The notes below the pieces were generated by a model. That model did no database searches. It had not been told where the DNA came from and saw only the letters and a program-made list of their open reading frames with translations. From positions 6,076,001 to 6,140,000 of the forward strand of contig NZ_CP067412.1 of NCBI RefSeq assembly GCF_023375815.1: a stretch of DNA of 64,000 nucleotides, given 5' to 3'. Positions 17,501 through 24,734 of this stretch are shown here, piece by piece (the first letter of the stretch is position 1; every line of letters begins with the position of its first letter). This DNA comes from Pseudomonas sp. HS6. GTDB lineage: Bacteria > Pseudomonadota > Gammaproteobacteria > Pseudomonadales > Pseudomonadaceae. The position numbers and the translations under genes are program-made.

Positions 17501-18811
17501 AACGTCAACGACCCGACCAACCTGATCCTGATCGATACCGCAGGCGTTCAGGATCTGGCTGGCAACCTCGGGGCGAGCATCGCCATCTCCAATAACTACA
17601 TCCTCGATGCGACCCGGCCGACGGTGAACATCGTTGTTGCCAACCCGCATCTGGGCATCGGCCAGAGCACCACGGTGACGTTCACCTTCAGCGAGGCGGT
17701 GAACAATTTCGATCTGTCCGACCTGAGCGTGACCAACGGTGACCTGAGCAACCTGACCAGCAGCGATGGCGGCAAGACCTGGACCGCGACCTTCACACCG
17801 ACCGCGAATGTCACCGACCCAAGCAACTTCATTGCGCTGGACACCAGCAACGTCACCGACCTGGCGGGCAACGCCGGCAGCACAGTGGCGGTGTCGAACA
17901 ACTACGCCCTCGACAGTGAGCGGCCAACCGCCACGGTGGTAGTCGCCAATCCGAATCTGGGCGTCGGCCAGACTTCACAAGTGTTCATCACCTTCAACGA
18001 AGCGGTGACCGGTTTCGACCTGTCGGACCTCAGCGTGGCCAATGGCACCTTGTCCAACCTGAGCAGCAGCGACGGCGGCAAGACCTGGACCGCGACCCTG
18101 ACACCGAACGCCAATGTCAGCAGCGCCAACAATGCGATCAGCGTCAACAGCGCCGGGGTCAGCGACCTGGCCGGCAACAGCGGCAGCGGTGTCAGTCAGT
18201 CCGGTAACTATGTGATCAACACAGTGCCGGCGGTCGTTCCACCGGTGACACCGACCTCGCCGTTGATCGTGGTGACGCCGGATCCGCAATTCCGCAGCAG
18301 CGATCCGGTCGTGCAGCCACCGGCCCCCTATGTGCCGCTGCAACCGATCATCTTTGCGCCGCCCACCGGCAACCTCGGTTCACCGCTGACCTTTGCACCG
18401 TTGTTCGAACAGCGGGTGATCGGTGACGGCATCCGTCCACTGGGCGATATTTTCATCAACCACGGCGCGTTGAGCCCGAGTTTCATTGCCCAGGTTTTCA
18501 CCAGCAGCGACAGCGGCGGTGATGGTTCCGGCCATGGTTTCCTTGGATTCGGCGGTGGCGATGGCGGGGTGTTTGGCACCAGCACGCTGTCGAGTCTGTT
18601 CAATCAGGACAGCGCCGCCGACCGGGACTCGCTGAACGCTTTCGACAGTCACTCAATCCGGGGCGGGGATGTTTCCCAAGGCTTGCGCGGGGTGTTCGGC
18701 GCGCCGACCCTGGGTCAGCAACTGCAACAGATCAAGGACAGCGAGCAGCACCGGGTCGACAACCTGGCGGCGGCTCTGCAACAGGTCGGCATCAGCGAAA
18801 TGCCGGCCTGA
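11501..18811 (+). CDS. Giant LEPR-motif, DUF4347, Gly-rich, 16x Ig-like repeat surface protein
   Basis: About 2436 residues. A basic N-terminus carries LEPRMLFDG at 25-33, the LEPR-XLL signature of very large repetitive exported proteins. A DUF4347 domain follows at about 88-245 (VQIIAHGNAGDLWLGN, DILIYGCYTAEGDRG). Next come a beta-helix-like stretch (about 250-340) and an extremely Gly-rich region (about 346-603). Sixteen tandem Ig-like domains (Big_12-like, 102 residues each, PTATIV...DTQR) occupy about 609-2242. A 195-residue tail is Pro-rich, then Gly-rich, and ends in an amphipathic helix. No Sec signal and no RTX nonapeptides are seen. The ATG at 11501 has GGTGA five bases upstream; GTG at 11492 is the alternative. 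Probably a surface or matrix adhesin; export partners are inferred to be the neighbouring adaptors and TolC protein. Confidence 0.85.
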   Translation: MWWSKQKSRVTEGQRTLAAPLIMSLEPRMLFDGAVAATVADTAAQADSHPAADAAKAPTADHPVASKDTHGQADATPAASPVAVPGQSVVFVDARVKDADSLLKGVAPGTQVVKLDASKDGLQQIADYLDQHSGVSSVQIIAHGNAGDLWLGNSYLSADNVAQRSAVLAEIGKDMNVGGDILIYGCYTAEGDRGLSFVDSLAQLTGRDVAASNNRTGVGGDWDLEIATGKIESANVLSTLSMSEYQWGLATWTATNNANTGVGSLRAALASAQNGDIVTFGTSMTVQLTSELLINKNITVDGDLNNDGVADVTLDGQYKTRVVEITSGSTVTLDGLVITRGLVSGNGGNGGYGATGAMGGGIFNAGILTLNNVSVTGNAAAGGGGGGGVTGANYGGGGGGGGGLGGQGGGHGGTAGPGTGTLGGQAGSGGAGGYGGGYDATHMGGRGGSTTGGAGGVGVSYYSNGGNGGTANNGTISIGGGGGGSGWDKVGGVGGNAAGGIYNASTGTLKIVGTSVISNNIGAGGGGGGGSGQGSNNLNGGDGGRGVGAIWNQGGTVLITAANFSAISGNAAGSGAGGTELGGGVTGSVPLAFAAIYNNGGTLNTAYVEPPTATIVMSDTALKIGETSLVTITFSRAVTGFTNADLTIANGTLTSVSSSDGGLTWTATFTPTNNITDSTNLITLDNTGVTAISDGVAGVGTTNSVNYAIDTARPTVTIVMSDTALKIGDTSLVTFTFSEAVTGFTNADVTIANGTLTAVSSSDGGITWTGTFTPSASITDTTNLISLDNTGIADLAGNAGSGTTDSANYVIDTVRPTATIVVADTNLAVGETSLVTITFSEAVSGFTTADLTVANGTLSGLSSSDGGITWTATLTPTSSITDTTNLITLDNTGVVDLAGNAGSGSTNSNNYAIDTARPTATIVVADNALKIGETSLVTITFSEAVTGFTNADLTIANGTLTAVSSSDGGITWTATFTPSASITDATNLITLNNTGIADLNGNAGSGTTDSNNYAIDTQHPTATIVVADNALKIGETSLVTITFSEAVTGFTNADLTIANGTLSAVSSSDGGITWTATFTPSANVTDATNLITLDNTGVADLAGNAGSGTVDSNNYAIDTQRPTVTIVVADSNLTAGETTLVTFTFSEAVTGFSNTDLVAANGTLTAVSSSDGGITWTATFTPNVGVNDATNVIGLANTGIADLAGNAGSGITNSNNYTIDTVLPTATIIISDNALKIGETSLVTITFSEAVTGFTNADLTIANGTLTAVSSSDGGITWTATFTPTSNINDATNLIVLDNTGVQNLSGNAGSGTTDSNSYAIDTVRPTATIVVADTALGVGQTSLVTITFSEAVTGFTNADLTIANGTLSAVSSSDGGITWTATFTPAAGITDTTNIITLDNTGISDLAGNAGSGTTDSNNYAVDSQRPTATIVLSDSNLSAGETSLVTITFSEAVTGFDNSDLSVANGTLSNVTSSDGGITWTATFTPNVGVNDASNLIVLNNTGIADLAGNSGTGTTSSANYTIDTVLPTATIIVSDPSLKIGETSLVTITFSEAVTGFTNADLTIANGTLTAVSSSDGGITWTATFTPTSNITDATNLITLDNTGVQNLSGNAGSGTTDSNNFAIDTQRPTATIVVADTALGVGQTSLVTITFSEAVTGFTNADLTIANGTLSAVSSSDGGITWTATFTPAAGITDTTNLITLDNTGIADLAGNAGSGTTDSNNYAVDSQRPTATIVMNDTSLRPGETSLVTITFSEAVTGFDNADLSVANGILSNVSSSDGGITWTATFTPNIGVTDLTNLIVLNNTGITDLAGNTGTGTTSSANYQVQTEVPTATIVIADNALKVGETSLVTITFSEAVSGFDNSDLTIANGTLSNVSSSDGGITWTATFTPTANITDATNLITLNNAGVANLSGNSGVGTTDSNNFAIDTALPTATIVVADNRLGIGETTTVTITFSEAVSGFDLSDISVANGALSNLISNDGGKTWTATLTPTANVNDPTNLILIDTAGVQDLAGNLGASIAISNNYILDATRPTVNIVVANPHLGIGQSTTVTFTFSEAVNNFDLSDLSVTNGDLSNLTSSDGGKTWTATFTPTANVTDPSNFIALDTSNVTDLAGNAGSTVAVSNNYALDSERPTATVVVANPNLGVGQTSQVFITFNEAVTGFDLSDLSVANGTLSNLSSSDGGKTWTATLTPNANVSSANNAISVNSAGVSDLAGNSGSGVSQSGNYVINTVPAVVPPVTPTSPLIVVTPDPQFRSSDPVVQPPAPYVPLQPIIFAPPTGNLGSPLTFAPLFEQRVIGDGIRPLGDIFINHGALSPSFIAQVFTSSDSGGDGSGHGFLGFGGGDGGVFGTSTLSSLFNQDSAADRDSLNAFDSHSIRGGDVSQGLRGVFGAPTLGQQLQQIKDSEQHRVDNLAAALQQVGISEMPA
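13324..18231 (+). repeat. Sixteen tandem 306-bp coding repeats (Ig-like domains)
   Basis: Sixteen in-frame units of close to 306 bp (102 codons), each opening with the Pro-Thr-Ala/Val-Thr-Ile codons and carrying the conserved core SSSDGG-TWTAT. Units 7-9 (from about 15168) and 10-12 (from about 16086) match as ordered triplets 918 bp apart, which suggests a block duplication. The last three units have diverged most (GGKTWTA in place of GGITWTA). Confidence 0.9.
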
Positions 18812-18858
18812 CAACACACAACAACTCAATATGTGCGGGACCTAGGGGCGATCCAGGG

Positions 18859-20373
18859 ATGAAGAAAAGTCAGAAGTTGTTCGGCGCCAGCCTGCTGGCG
18901 CTGGCGATCAGCGGATGTGCAGTCACCAGTGAACCGATCGAACGCAGTGTCAGTGAGCAACGGGCCCGAGCCGACCTGCAAACCATGTACAAGGGTCAGG
19001 AGCCGTTAAGCAGCCCGCTGACCCTGCATCAGGCCATGGCCCGCGCTGTGAAGTACAACCTTGAAGGGCGTTTGAAAATCATGGAGGAAGCGCTGGCCAA
19101 GCGGCAGCTCGACCTCGCCAGTTTCGACATGCTGCCGCGCATGGCGCTGGACGCCGGCTACGTCGGACGCAACAACGTCAGCGCCTCCAGCAGCCAGAGT
19201 GTGCGCACCGGCACCCAATCTCTGGAACCGTCGACCTCCCAGGACCGCGACCGCAACGTCGCCGACCTGACCATGGTCTGGAACGTCCTCGATTTCGGCG
19301 TCAGTTACATCAGTGCCAAGCAGCAGGGCGACCAGCGCCTGATCGTTCAGGAACGCCGGCGCAAAGTGATCAACACCATCGTTCAGGACGTGCGTTCGGC
19401 CTATTGGCGGGCGATGGCGGCCGAACGTCTGCTCAAGCAGATCGACAGCCTGATGGCGCGGGTCGACACCGCCCGGCGCAACAGCGAAAGCATGAGCGAG
19501 CAGCGCATCGGCGACCCAGTGCAGTCTCTCGGTTATCAACGTTCGCTGATCGAAGCGACCCGACAGCTGGAAGAGCAGCGCCGCGCGCTGTCATTGGCGA
19601 AAACCGAGCTGGCGACCCTGATCAACCTGCCGATGGGTACCAACCTGACGCTGGCCACCGACGACGGTTATCAGATCCCGGAACTCAAGGTCGATATCGC
19701 CAAACTGGAACAGGAAGCACTGACCAGCCGTCCGGAACTGCGCGAGCAGGATTACCAGACCCGGATCAGCGCCGCTGAAACCCGCAAGGCGATGTTGCGC
19801 ATGCTGCCGGGGCTGGAGTTTTCCGCCGGCGGGCACTACGACAGCAACTCGTTCCTGGTGAACGACCGCTGGGCCGACTACGGCGTGAAAGTGACCTGGA
19901 ACCTGTTCAACGTGATCTCCGCCCCGGCGGCCATTGACGTGGCCAAGGCCGGCGAAGAGGTCGCCACCGCACGCCGTCAGGCGATGTCGATTGCGGTGCT
20001 GGCGCAGTTGTACGTGGCCAACGCCAACTATCAGGAGGCGTTGCGCCAGTTCAAGACCAACCAGCAACTGTCGGACATCGACGGGCAAATCGTCGGTCAG
20101 TTGCGCAACCGCCACCAAGCGGCGGGCATCGGCGAACTGGATCTGATCCAGGGCGAACTGAACAACCTGCAAGCGGACTTGCGTCGCGACCTGTCCTACG
20201 CCGATCTGCGCAATGCCTATGGCCAGATCTTCGCCAGTGCCGGCCTCGATCCATTGCCGGATCAGGTGCAGTCGACCGAAGTTCAGTCGATCGCCACCGC
20301 GTTGGCCAACCGTGAAGCCGCTTGGGCGTCGGGGGATATTTCGGTGCCGGCACCCCGTGCCGTGGCGAAGTGA
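18859..20373 (+). CDS. TolC-like outer-membrane efflux/secretion lipoprotein
   Basis: A 504-residue outer-membrane factor. The signal peptide ends in the lipobox AISGC (Cys about 20). Two OEP repeats follow with long Gln/Arg/Glu-rich coiled-coil stretches, for example RRKVINTIVQDVRSAYWRAM and ANANYQEALRQFKTNQQL. It lacks the ERRPDIRQAE motif of NodT drug-pump channels (here LTSRPELREQDYQTRISAAE), which fits a secretion rather than RND-pump channel. It begins 47 bases after the giant gene with no terminator between, so co-transcription is likely. It is the natural outer-membrane exit for the giant protein, by context. No ABC transporter lies beside it. Confidence 0.85.
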   Translation: MKKSQKLFGASLLALAISGCAVTSEPIERSVSEQRARADLQTMYKGQEPLSSPLTLHQAMARAVKYNLEGRLKIMEEALAKRQLDLASFDMLPRMALDAGYVGRNNVSASSSQSVRTGTQSLEPSTSQDRDRNVADLTMVWNVLDFGVSYISAKQQGDQRLIVQERRRKVINTIVQDVRSAYWRAMAAERLLKQIDSLMARVDTARRNSESMSEQRIGDPVQSLGYQRSLIEATRQLEEQRRALSLAKTELATLINLPMGTNLTLATDDGYQIPELKVDIAKLEQEALTSRPELREQDYQTRISAAETRKAMLRMLPGLEFSAGGHYDSNSFLVNDRWADYGVKVTWNLFNVISAPAAIDVAKAGEEVATARRQAMSIAVLAQLYVANANYQEALRQFKTNQQLSDIDGQIVGQLRNRHQAAGIGELDLIQGELNNLQADLRRDLSYADLRNAYGQIFASAGLDPLPDQVQSTEVQSIATALANREAAWASGDISVPAPRAVAK

Positions 20374-20376
20374 TCG

Positions 20377-21162
20377 ATGAACCGGCCGGCGTATGCACGC
20401 CTGCCGGTCACGGTGGATCTGCCGTTGCTGTTACAGGCATTGGCGGCGATTGCGGACGGCGCCTGGCGGGGCCATTTCAACACCGCGTATTTCAGCGGTG
20501 ACTGGAGTGGCGTGGCGCTGATTTCCGCGGCCGACGCGTTGACCGAGCTGTCCCCGGGAAGCGCGGAGCCCGTGCAGCGTGCCCCTTGGTTGATCGATAA
20601 TCGCTGGCAGCAGGCGTTGCGTGATCTGCCGCTGGATATCGTCAGCGCCCGACTCCTGCGACTGGGCCCGGGCGGACAGATTCACGAACATCGCGACTAC
20701 GACCTCGAGGGGCCGGACGCAGACTTTCGCCTGCATATTCCACTGCTCAGCCCGCCCGCCGTGGACTTCTGGCTCGACGGACAGCGCATGCCGATGTCAG
20801 CGGGCGAGTGCTGGTTTCTCGATCTTGCTCGGCCGCATCGGGTCTACAATCGCGACAGTACGGCGCGGGTTCATCTGGTACTCGATTGCCGCCCCGGTGC
20901 CTGGCTGGATCGGATGATTACCGACGGTTTGCCGAGCACGCCACAGCCCGATGCAGAAGATTCGGCGTTGCAGCGGTTTCATCGTCTGCTGGCCGTGGAT
21001 CCGTCGTTGTCGGTGACCTTGCAGGCACTGCATGACCCCGAAGCGTTCATCAATCAGACACTGGCGTTGGCCGCAGAGCATGGCTTGTCCTTCTCCCGGG
21101 AGGAACTGGAGGCGGCGATGCGCAAGGGCCGCCGGTCATGGAACGAACAATGGCGAGCCTGA
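20377..21162 (+). CDS. Aspartyl/asparaginyl beta-hydroxylase domain protein (2OG-Fe(II) oxygenase)
   Basis: A 261-residue cytoplasmic protein. The Fe(II) facial triad is visible as HRD in GGQIHEHRDYDLEG (about residues 101-115) plus the distal His in ARPHRVYN. FRLHIPLL and the Arg of STARVHLVLD supply the usual 2-oxoglutarate contacts. The N-terminal 90 residues contain WSGVALISAADA and a conserved-looking WLIDNRWQQAL. This is the layout of PF05118, which hydroxylates Asp/Asn side chains in proteins or free amino-acid derivatives. It starts three bases after the TolC gene stop and overlaps the following sulfotransferase start by 25 bases, so the three are surely one operon. Confidence 0.83.
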   Translation: MNRPAYARLPVTVDLPLLLQALAAIADGAWRGHFNTAYFSGDWSGVALISAADALTELSPGSAEPVQRAPWLIDNRWQQALRDLPLDIVSARLLRLGPGGQIHEHRDYDLEGPDADFRLHIPLLSPPAVDFWLDGQRMPMSAGECWFLDLARPHRVYNRDSTARVHLVLDCRPGAWLDRMITDGLPSTPQPDAEDSALQRFHRLLAVDPSLSVTLQALHDPEAFINQTLALAAEHGLSFSREELEAAMRKGRRSWNEQWRA

Positions 21163-22130
21163 GTTTCGACGGTTGGCTGCCGATCCGGATCTGGGAAAGC
21201 ACCGGCCAATGGCAAGTGGATTGGTGCTGGTTTGGCGATACGCAGCTGCATCAGCCGTTTTTTCGAGATGCGGTGGAAGAAGCGCTGCGGCTGCCGTTCA
21301 ATCAGGCGTTTCGCCGGCAAACACCCTTGTCGGCACTCACGGATTGGCAGGCGCTCAGTCCTGGCCTGGCGCCCAGCGCCTTCATACTCCACGCCTCGCG
21401 CTGCGGATCGACGCTGATCAGCCAGATGCTCGCCCGACTCGACGATCACATCGTGATCTCGGAACCGCCGCCCCTCGATGCCTTGCTGCGCAGCGATCTG
21501 CCGGCCGTCGAACGCCGTGCGGCCATCGCCGGGTTGCTCTCGGCCTACGGTCAGCGTCGGCGCGGTGTGGAGCAACGGCTGGTGATCAAGCTCGACGCCT
21601 GGAACATCGGCGAATGGCCGCTGGTTCAAGAGTGCTTCCCCGATACGCCATGGCTGTTTGTCTACCGCGATCCGCTGGAAATCGCCGTTTCACATCTGCG
21701 TCGCCCCGGCATGCACATGGTCCCCGGCATGCTCGGCGAATGCGTGCTGGACGACGACCTGCCATTCGAAGGACGCGAAGAATTCATCGCCCGGAGGCTG
21801 GGGCGCCTGCTGGAGGCGGCGCGTTTGCACTGCGCTGATTTCGGCGGACTGGCGGTCAATTACAGCGAGTTGCCCGAGGCGATGACGGGACGTTTGGCGA
21901 GGTTTTTCCAGTTGAGTGCCGCGCAATGTGAACACGCCATGGCAGGCGTGGCGCAGCACGCGAAACAGCCGTCACAGGCCTTTGTCGCCGATGGCGAAAG
22001 CAAACGCCTTGAGGCTTCCACTCTGTTGCGCACGCAAGTGGAACGTTGTGCGCGGGCGCCTTACGAAGCGCTGGAGCTTTTACGACTTGGCCGACAGATC
22101 CGCCATCCCCTTGAGCAATTCGATCGGTAA
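21138..22130 (+). CDS. Second sulfotransferase family protein
   Basis: About 330 residues. The PAPS 5'-phosphosulfate loop is in [17 protein letters not shown] (SRCGST near residue 87), with the 3'-phosphate-binding segment [20 protein letters not shown] near 172-191. It is only distantly similar to the first sulfotransferase of the locus (different loop and a longer N-terminal part). The ATG lies inside the hydroxylase gene; a second in-frame ATG 12 bases on is possible. The 3' end overlaps the convergent slipin gene by 51 bases. Its coupling to a hydroxylase suggests hydroxylation followed by O-sulfation of one substrate, by inference. Confidence 0.8.
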   Translation: MERTMASLSFDGWLPIRIWESTGQWQVDWCWFGDTQLHQPFFRDAVEEALRLPFNQAFRRQTPLSALTDWQALSPGLAPSAFILHASRCGSTLISQMLARLDDHIVISEPPPLDALLRSDLPAVERRAAIAGLLSAYGQRRRGVEQRLVIKLDAWNIGEWPLVQECFPDTPWLFVYRDPLEIAVSHLRRPGMHMVPGMLGECVLDDDLPFEGREEFIARRLGRLLEAARLHCADFGGLAVNYSELPEAMTGRLARFFQLSAAQCEHAMAGVAQHAKQPSQAFVADGESKRLEASTLLRTQVERCARAPYEALELLRLGRQIRHPLEQFDR

Positions 22131-22838
22131 CGGAAAGACGATGGTCGAGCTCTTGTCACCGGCAATCGAACTCAAGGTCTGCATGTAGCGCAACTGCATG
22201 GCGCCTGGCTGGCGCCCGAGCATTTCGGCGGCCTGCATGAGTTTTTCCGAGGCCTGCAATTCACCTTCGGCATGGATCACCTTGGCTCGCCGTTCCCGTT
22301 CGGCTTCGGCCTGTTTGGCGATGGCGCGGACCATCGATTCGTTAAGGTCGACGTGCTTGATTTCGACATTGGCGACCTTGATGCCCCAAGCGTCGGTCTG
22401 GGCATCGAGCACCTGCTGGATGTCGATATTCAGGCGTTCGCGTTCGGCCAGCAGTTCGTCCAGCTCATGTTTACCGAGCACCGCGCGCAGAGTGGTTTGG
22501 GCCAATTGGCTGGTGGCCATGAGAAAATCTTCGACCTGGATGATCGCTTTCTGTGGGTCGAGCACCCGGAAATACAGCACCGCGTTGACCTTGACCGAAA
22601 CGTTGTCGCGGGTGATCACGTCCTGCGGCGGCACGTCGAGTACGATGGTGCGCAGATCCACCCGGACCATTTGCTGCACCACCGGAATCAACAGGATCAG
22701 CCCCGGCCCTTTGATCTGCCAGAAGCGCCCGAGCTGGAACACCACACCGCGTTCGTATTCACGCAGGATGCGGAACGTCGAGCCCGCCAGGGCGATAAGT
22801 AACAGCAGCAGCGCGACAAAACCGATTTGCAGACCCAT
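22080..22838 (-). CDS. Slipin/stomatin-like SPFH protein
   Basis: About 252 residues of the stomatin/prohibitin (SPFH) family, anchored by one N-terminal helix (about 5-25, rich in Leu). Family marks are [43 protein letters not shown] and the C-terminal coiled coil [19 protein letters not shown]. It forms oligomeric membrane scaffolds that influence local membrane-protein stability. The ATG at 22838 follows GGAGAG and overlaps the end of the nfeD gene, the classic NfeD-slipin operon. The last 51 bases overlap the convergent sulfotransferase. Confidence 0.92.
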   Translation of the reverse strand: MGLQIGFVALLLLLIALAGSTFRILREYERGVVFQLGRFWQIKGPGLILLIPVVQQMVRVDLRTIVLDVPPQDVITRDNVSVKVNAVLYFRVLDPQKAIIQVEDFLMATSQLAQTTLRAVLGKHELDELLAERERLNIDIQQVLDAQTDAWGIKVANVEIKHVDLNESMVRAIAKQAEAERERRAKVIHAEGELQASEKLMQAAEMLGRQPGAMQLRYMQTLSSIAGDKSSTIVFPLPIELLKGMADLSAKS

Positions 22839-22840
22839 GA

Positions 22841-23371
22841 TCACTCTCCGAGCGGCGCCGCGTCAGTCGCGGCCACTTGCAGCAACAAGCCCTTGCGTCC
22901 GACCACCCGCACCGGTTGCCCGGCATGCAGTGGCGTGGCGCTCAGAACTTGCCAGCGTTCTCCCTGTAATTGCACCCAGCCGTTGCGAGCGTCTTGCGGC
23001 TGCACGACCGTCACCGCCGTCACACTGCCGAGCAGGCCGGCGTCGCCACTGACCGGATGCCGCGGTCGGGTCTTCAGGGCGCGGATCAGCAGCGCAATCA
23101 GCAGCAGGGCGCTGACCAGACCGAGGCCGATCATCATCGGCACCGGCAGTTCGGCATTGCCCAGGATCAGCGCGCCGATGACGAACATGACGATGCCGCC
23201 CAGACCAATCACACCGTAGTTGGGCAGCGCGGCTTCGGCGATCAGGAACGCGATGCCCAGGGTGATCAGCCACAGGCCGATGGGATCGACGGCGTGCAAC
23301 GGGGTGTCCGCCGCCAGGGCCGATCCACTCAGCAGCATCAACAGGACAAGCGCACAGCGACGGGTGTTCAC
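22841..23371 (-). CDS. NfeD-like membrane protein, partner of slipin
   Basis: About 176 residues: signal peptide or first helix ([13 protein letters not shown]), three to four membrane helices containing [20 protein letters not shown], then an OB-fold soluble domain ([20 protein letters not shown] to [16 protein letters not shown]). This is the short NfeD form without the N-terminal ClpP-like protease. GTG at 23371 is chosen because GGAGG lies six bases upstream; the ATG seven codons earlier lacks a site. The gene is immediately upstream of slipin and overlaps it functionally. Confidence 0.88.
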   Translation of the reverse strand: MNTRRCALVLLMLLSGSALAADTPLHAVDPIGLWLITLGIAFLIAEAALPNYGVIGLGGIVMFVIGALILGNAELPVPMMIGLGLVSALLLIALLIRALKTRPRHPVSGDAGLLGSVTAVTVVQPQDARNGWVQLQGERWQVLSATPLHAGQPVRVVGRKGLLLQVAATDAAPLGE

Positions 23372-23567
23372 GTGACCCTCCGGGAGAGTCATGGGTTCTC
23401 TTTACAGTCTAGTTGAGCCTGACGCTGGACGAATTTTGATCAACCTTGCTAGTGCCGCCAGTGGGCGGAATTCCCTTCAGTTGCAGCGTGCCCGACTAGA
23501 CTTTCAAGGACAGGAACAACGTTCATCACCGCCCGCCACACAGCGTCGACGGGCACCGAGGTGCATC

Positions 23568-24029
23568 ATGCGTATGGCAAGAAAAGTGCAAAGCAGCCTG
23601 ACCCGGGCGCAATGCGAATATGACGTCCTCTCCCATCCGCATTCCAGCAGCAGCCTGGAAACGGCGCGGGTTTCGGGGATTCCGGCGGACAGGGTGGCCA
23701 AGTCGGTGATCCTCGACGACCACCACGGGCATTACCTGATGGCCGTGCTGCCCGCCAGCCGCCATCTGGACCTGAGCAAAGTACGCACCAGCGGCGAGTG
23801 GCAGATCACCCGCGAAAGCACCCTGGCGCACCTGTTCGACGACTGCGAACGTGGTGCAGTGCCGCCGCTGGGCGACTCCTACGGGCTGGACATGGTCATC
23901 GACCCGTTGGTGACCCGGCAAAAAGATATTTACCTGGAGGCCGGCAACCACAACAACCTGCTGCACATGAGCATGCCCGAGTTCCTGAAAATGGTGCCGC
24001 ATGCGCAGGTGCGGGAGTTGAGTCAGTAG
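23568..24029 (+). CDS. YbaK/EbsC-type aminoacyl-tRNA deacylase domain protein
   Basis: A 153-residue protein of the YbaK/ProX superfamily that hydrolyses misacylated tRNA. Visible marks are the HPHSSSSLETA region, the conserved Lys in DRVAKSVILDD and the end motif LEAGNHNNLLHMSMPEF. The ATG at 23568 is preferred because GAGGTG lies five bases before it; the upstream in-frame region is intergenic. Single-gene unit on the plus strand. The exact tRNA substrate (Cys-tRNAPro, Ala-tRNAPro or other) cannot be told. Confidence 0.85.
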   Translation: MRMARKVQSSLTRAQCEYDVLSHPHSSSSLETARVSGIPADRVAKSVILDDHHGHYLMAVLPASRHLDLSKVRTSGEWQITRESTLAHLFDDCERGAVPPLGDSYGLDMVIDPLVTRQKDIYLEAGNHNNLLHMSMPEFLKMVPHAQVRELSQ

Positions 24030-24053
24030 GTTTTTGATAGCGTCTGTGGCGAC

Positions 24054-24110
24054 GCCAATCGCGAGCAGGTTCTGCAGTGAATCTGTGGGAATGCGGCTTG
24101 CTCGCGAAAT
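24054..24110. repeat. Degenerate REP palindrome pair
   Basis: CGCGAGCAGGTTCTGCAG on the left faces TGTGGGAATGCGGCTTGCTCGCGA on the right (the latter at 24084-24107), an inverted pair of the P. fluorescens REP type with several changes from the consensus. It lies between the YbaK and DUF2789 genes. Confidence 0.6.
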
Positions 24111-24145
24111 GTGTTCATCCACTGAATCTTCGAAGGAGTAGAGCC

Positions 24146-24391
24146 ATGGAAAACCCGACGCACAGCCTCCCGTCCCTGTTCAAACAACTCGGCCTGCCCA
24201 ACGACCCGGTCAGCATCGACCAATTCATCGCCACCCATTCCCCGCTCAAGCCCGAACTGCATCTGAGTGACGCGTTTTTCTGGACCAAGAGCCAGGCGGA
24301 TTTCCTGCGGGACGAGATTCTCGATGATGCGGATTGGGCGGAGGTAGTGGATCAGTTGGATGTGATGTTGAGGAAGGGGCGGGCGGGGTAA
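24146..24391 (+). CDS. DUF2789 family small protein
   Basis: An 81-residue soluble acidic protein (MENPTHSLPSLFKQLGLPND...), with LFKQLGLP and HSPLKPELHLSDAFFW typical of the DUF2789 family, common in Pseudomonas and of unknown function. AAGGAG lies eight bases before the ATG. It ends nine bases before a convergent gene. Confidence 0.8.
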   Translation: MENPTHSLPSLFKQLGLPNDPVSIDQFIATHSPLKPELHLSDAFFWTKSQADFLRDEILDDADWAEVVDQLDVMLRKGRAG

Positions 24392-24400
24392 TCATCGAAC

Positions 24401-24601
24401 CTATCCCTTGGCAGTCATAGCTCTCAAGGAAGAGAACTTCGCTTCAACCTCAAGATTGGATAAACCGATTCCGGAGGCCATTGATTCACGGGCAATGCTG
24501 ACTTTTTGCTCTAAAAATACTGCGTACGCTGATGTGTCGGGCAGACGTTCAATCGGATGTTGTTCGGAATTCGGGTTCTCGGTCGTGAATTTCATCGTCA
24601 T
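24401..24601 (-). CDS. Antitoxin-like small protein without an adjacent toxin
   Basis: About 66 residues starting MTMKFTTENPN. The C-terminal half (YAVFLEQKVSIARESMASGI, then GLSNLEVEAKFSSLR) resembles the end of RelB/stability-determinant-type antitoxins, where FLEQKV and the terminal helix wrap the toxin. GAGAGC lies eight bases before the ATG. No toxin gene follows: the next gene downstream is the convergent DUF2789. It is either an orphan antitoxin or a regulator that kept this fold. The assignment rests on short motifs. Confidence 0.5.
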   Translation of the reverse strand: MTMKFTTENPNSEQHPIERLPDTSAYAVFLEQKVSIARESMASGIGLSNLEVEAKFSSLRAMTAKG

Positions 24602-24715
24602 GGTCAGTGCTCTCGGGTGTCGGTGTCGGCGCAGTTTCAACGAGGGGCATTTCTTGTGCTCAAAGCAATTTGTTTCAAAACTTGACTGATTTTCCCCTCC
24701 AATGCCATATTGATA

Positions 24716-24729
24716 GTTAGCAAACTAAC
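24716..24729. promoter_or_regulatory. Palindromic operator upstream of the marR gene
   Basis: GTTAG at 24716-24720 and CTAAC at 24725-24729 form an inverted repeat with CAAA between them, directly ahead of the MarR regulator. MarR-family proteins usually bind such short AT-rich palindromes over their own promoter, so autoregulation of the efflux operon is likely. Confidence 0.6.
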
Positions 24730-24734
24730 AGTGT

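Noticed and set aside
13318..18177. Series of open frames on the minus strand, each close to 300 bases, across the giant gene
   Set aside because: They recur with the 306-base repeat period and have no ribosome sites; they are shadows of the biased codon use of the plus-strand repeats.
13324..18231. Regular repeats that could be taken for a CRISPR-like or satellite array
   Set aside because: The period is 306 bases, the units are in frame and they encode conserved Ig-like domains; there are no spacers of constant size.
11501..18811. RTX adhesin of the LapA type
   Set aside because: No GGxGxD repeats, no N-terminal retention module with a dialanine site that I can see, and no LapB/C/E-type ABC exporter genes in the window.
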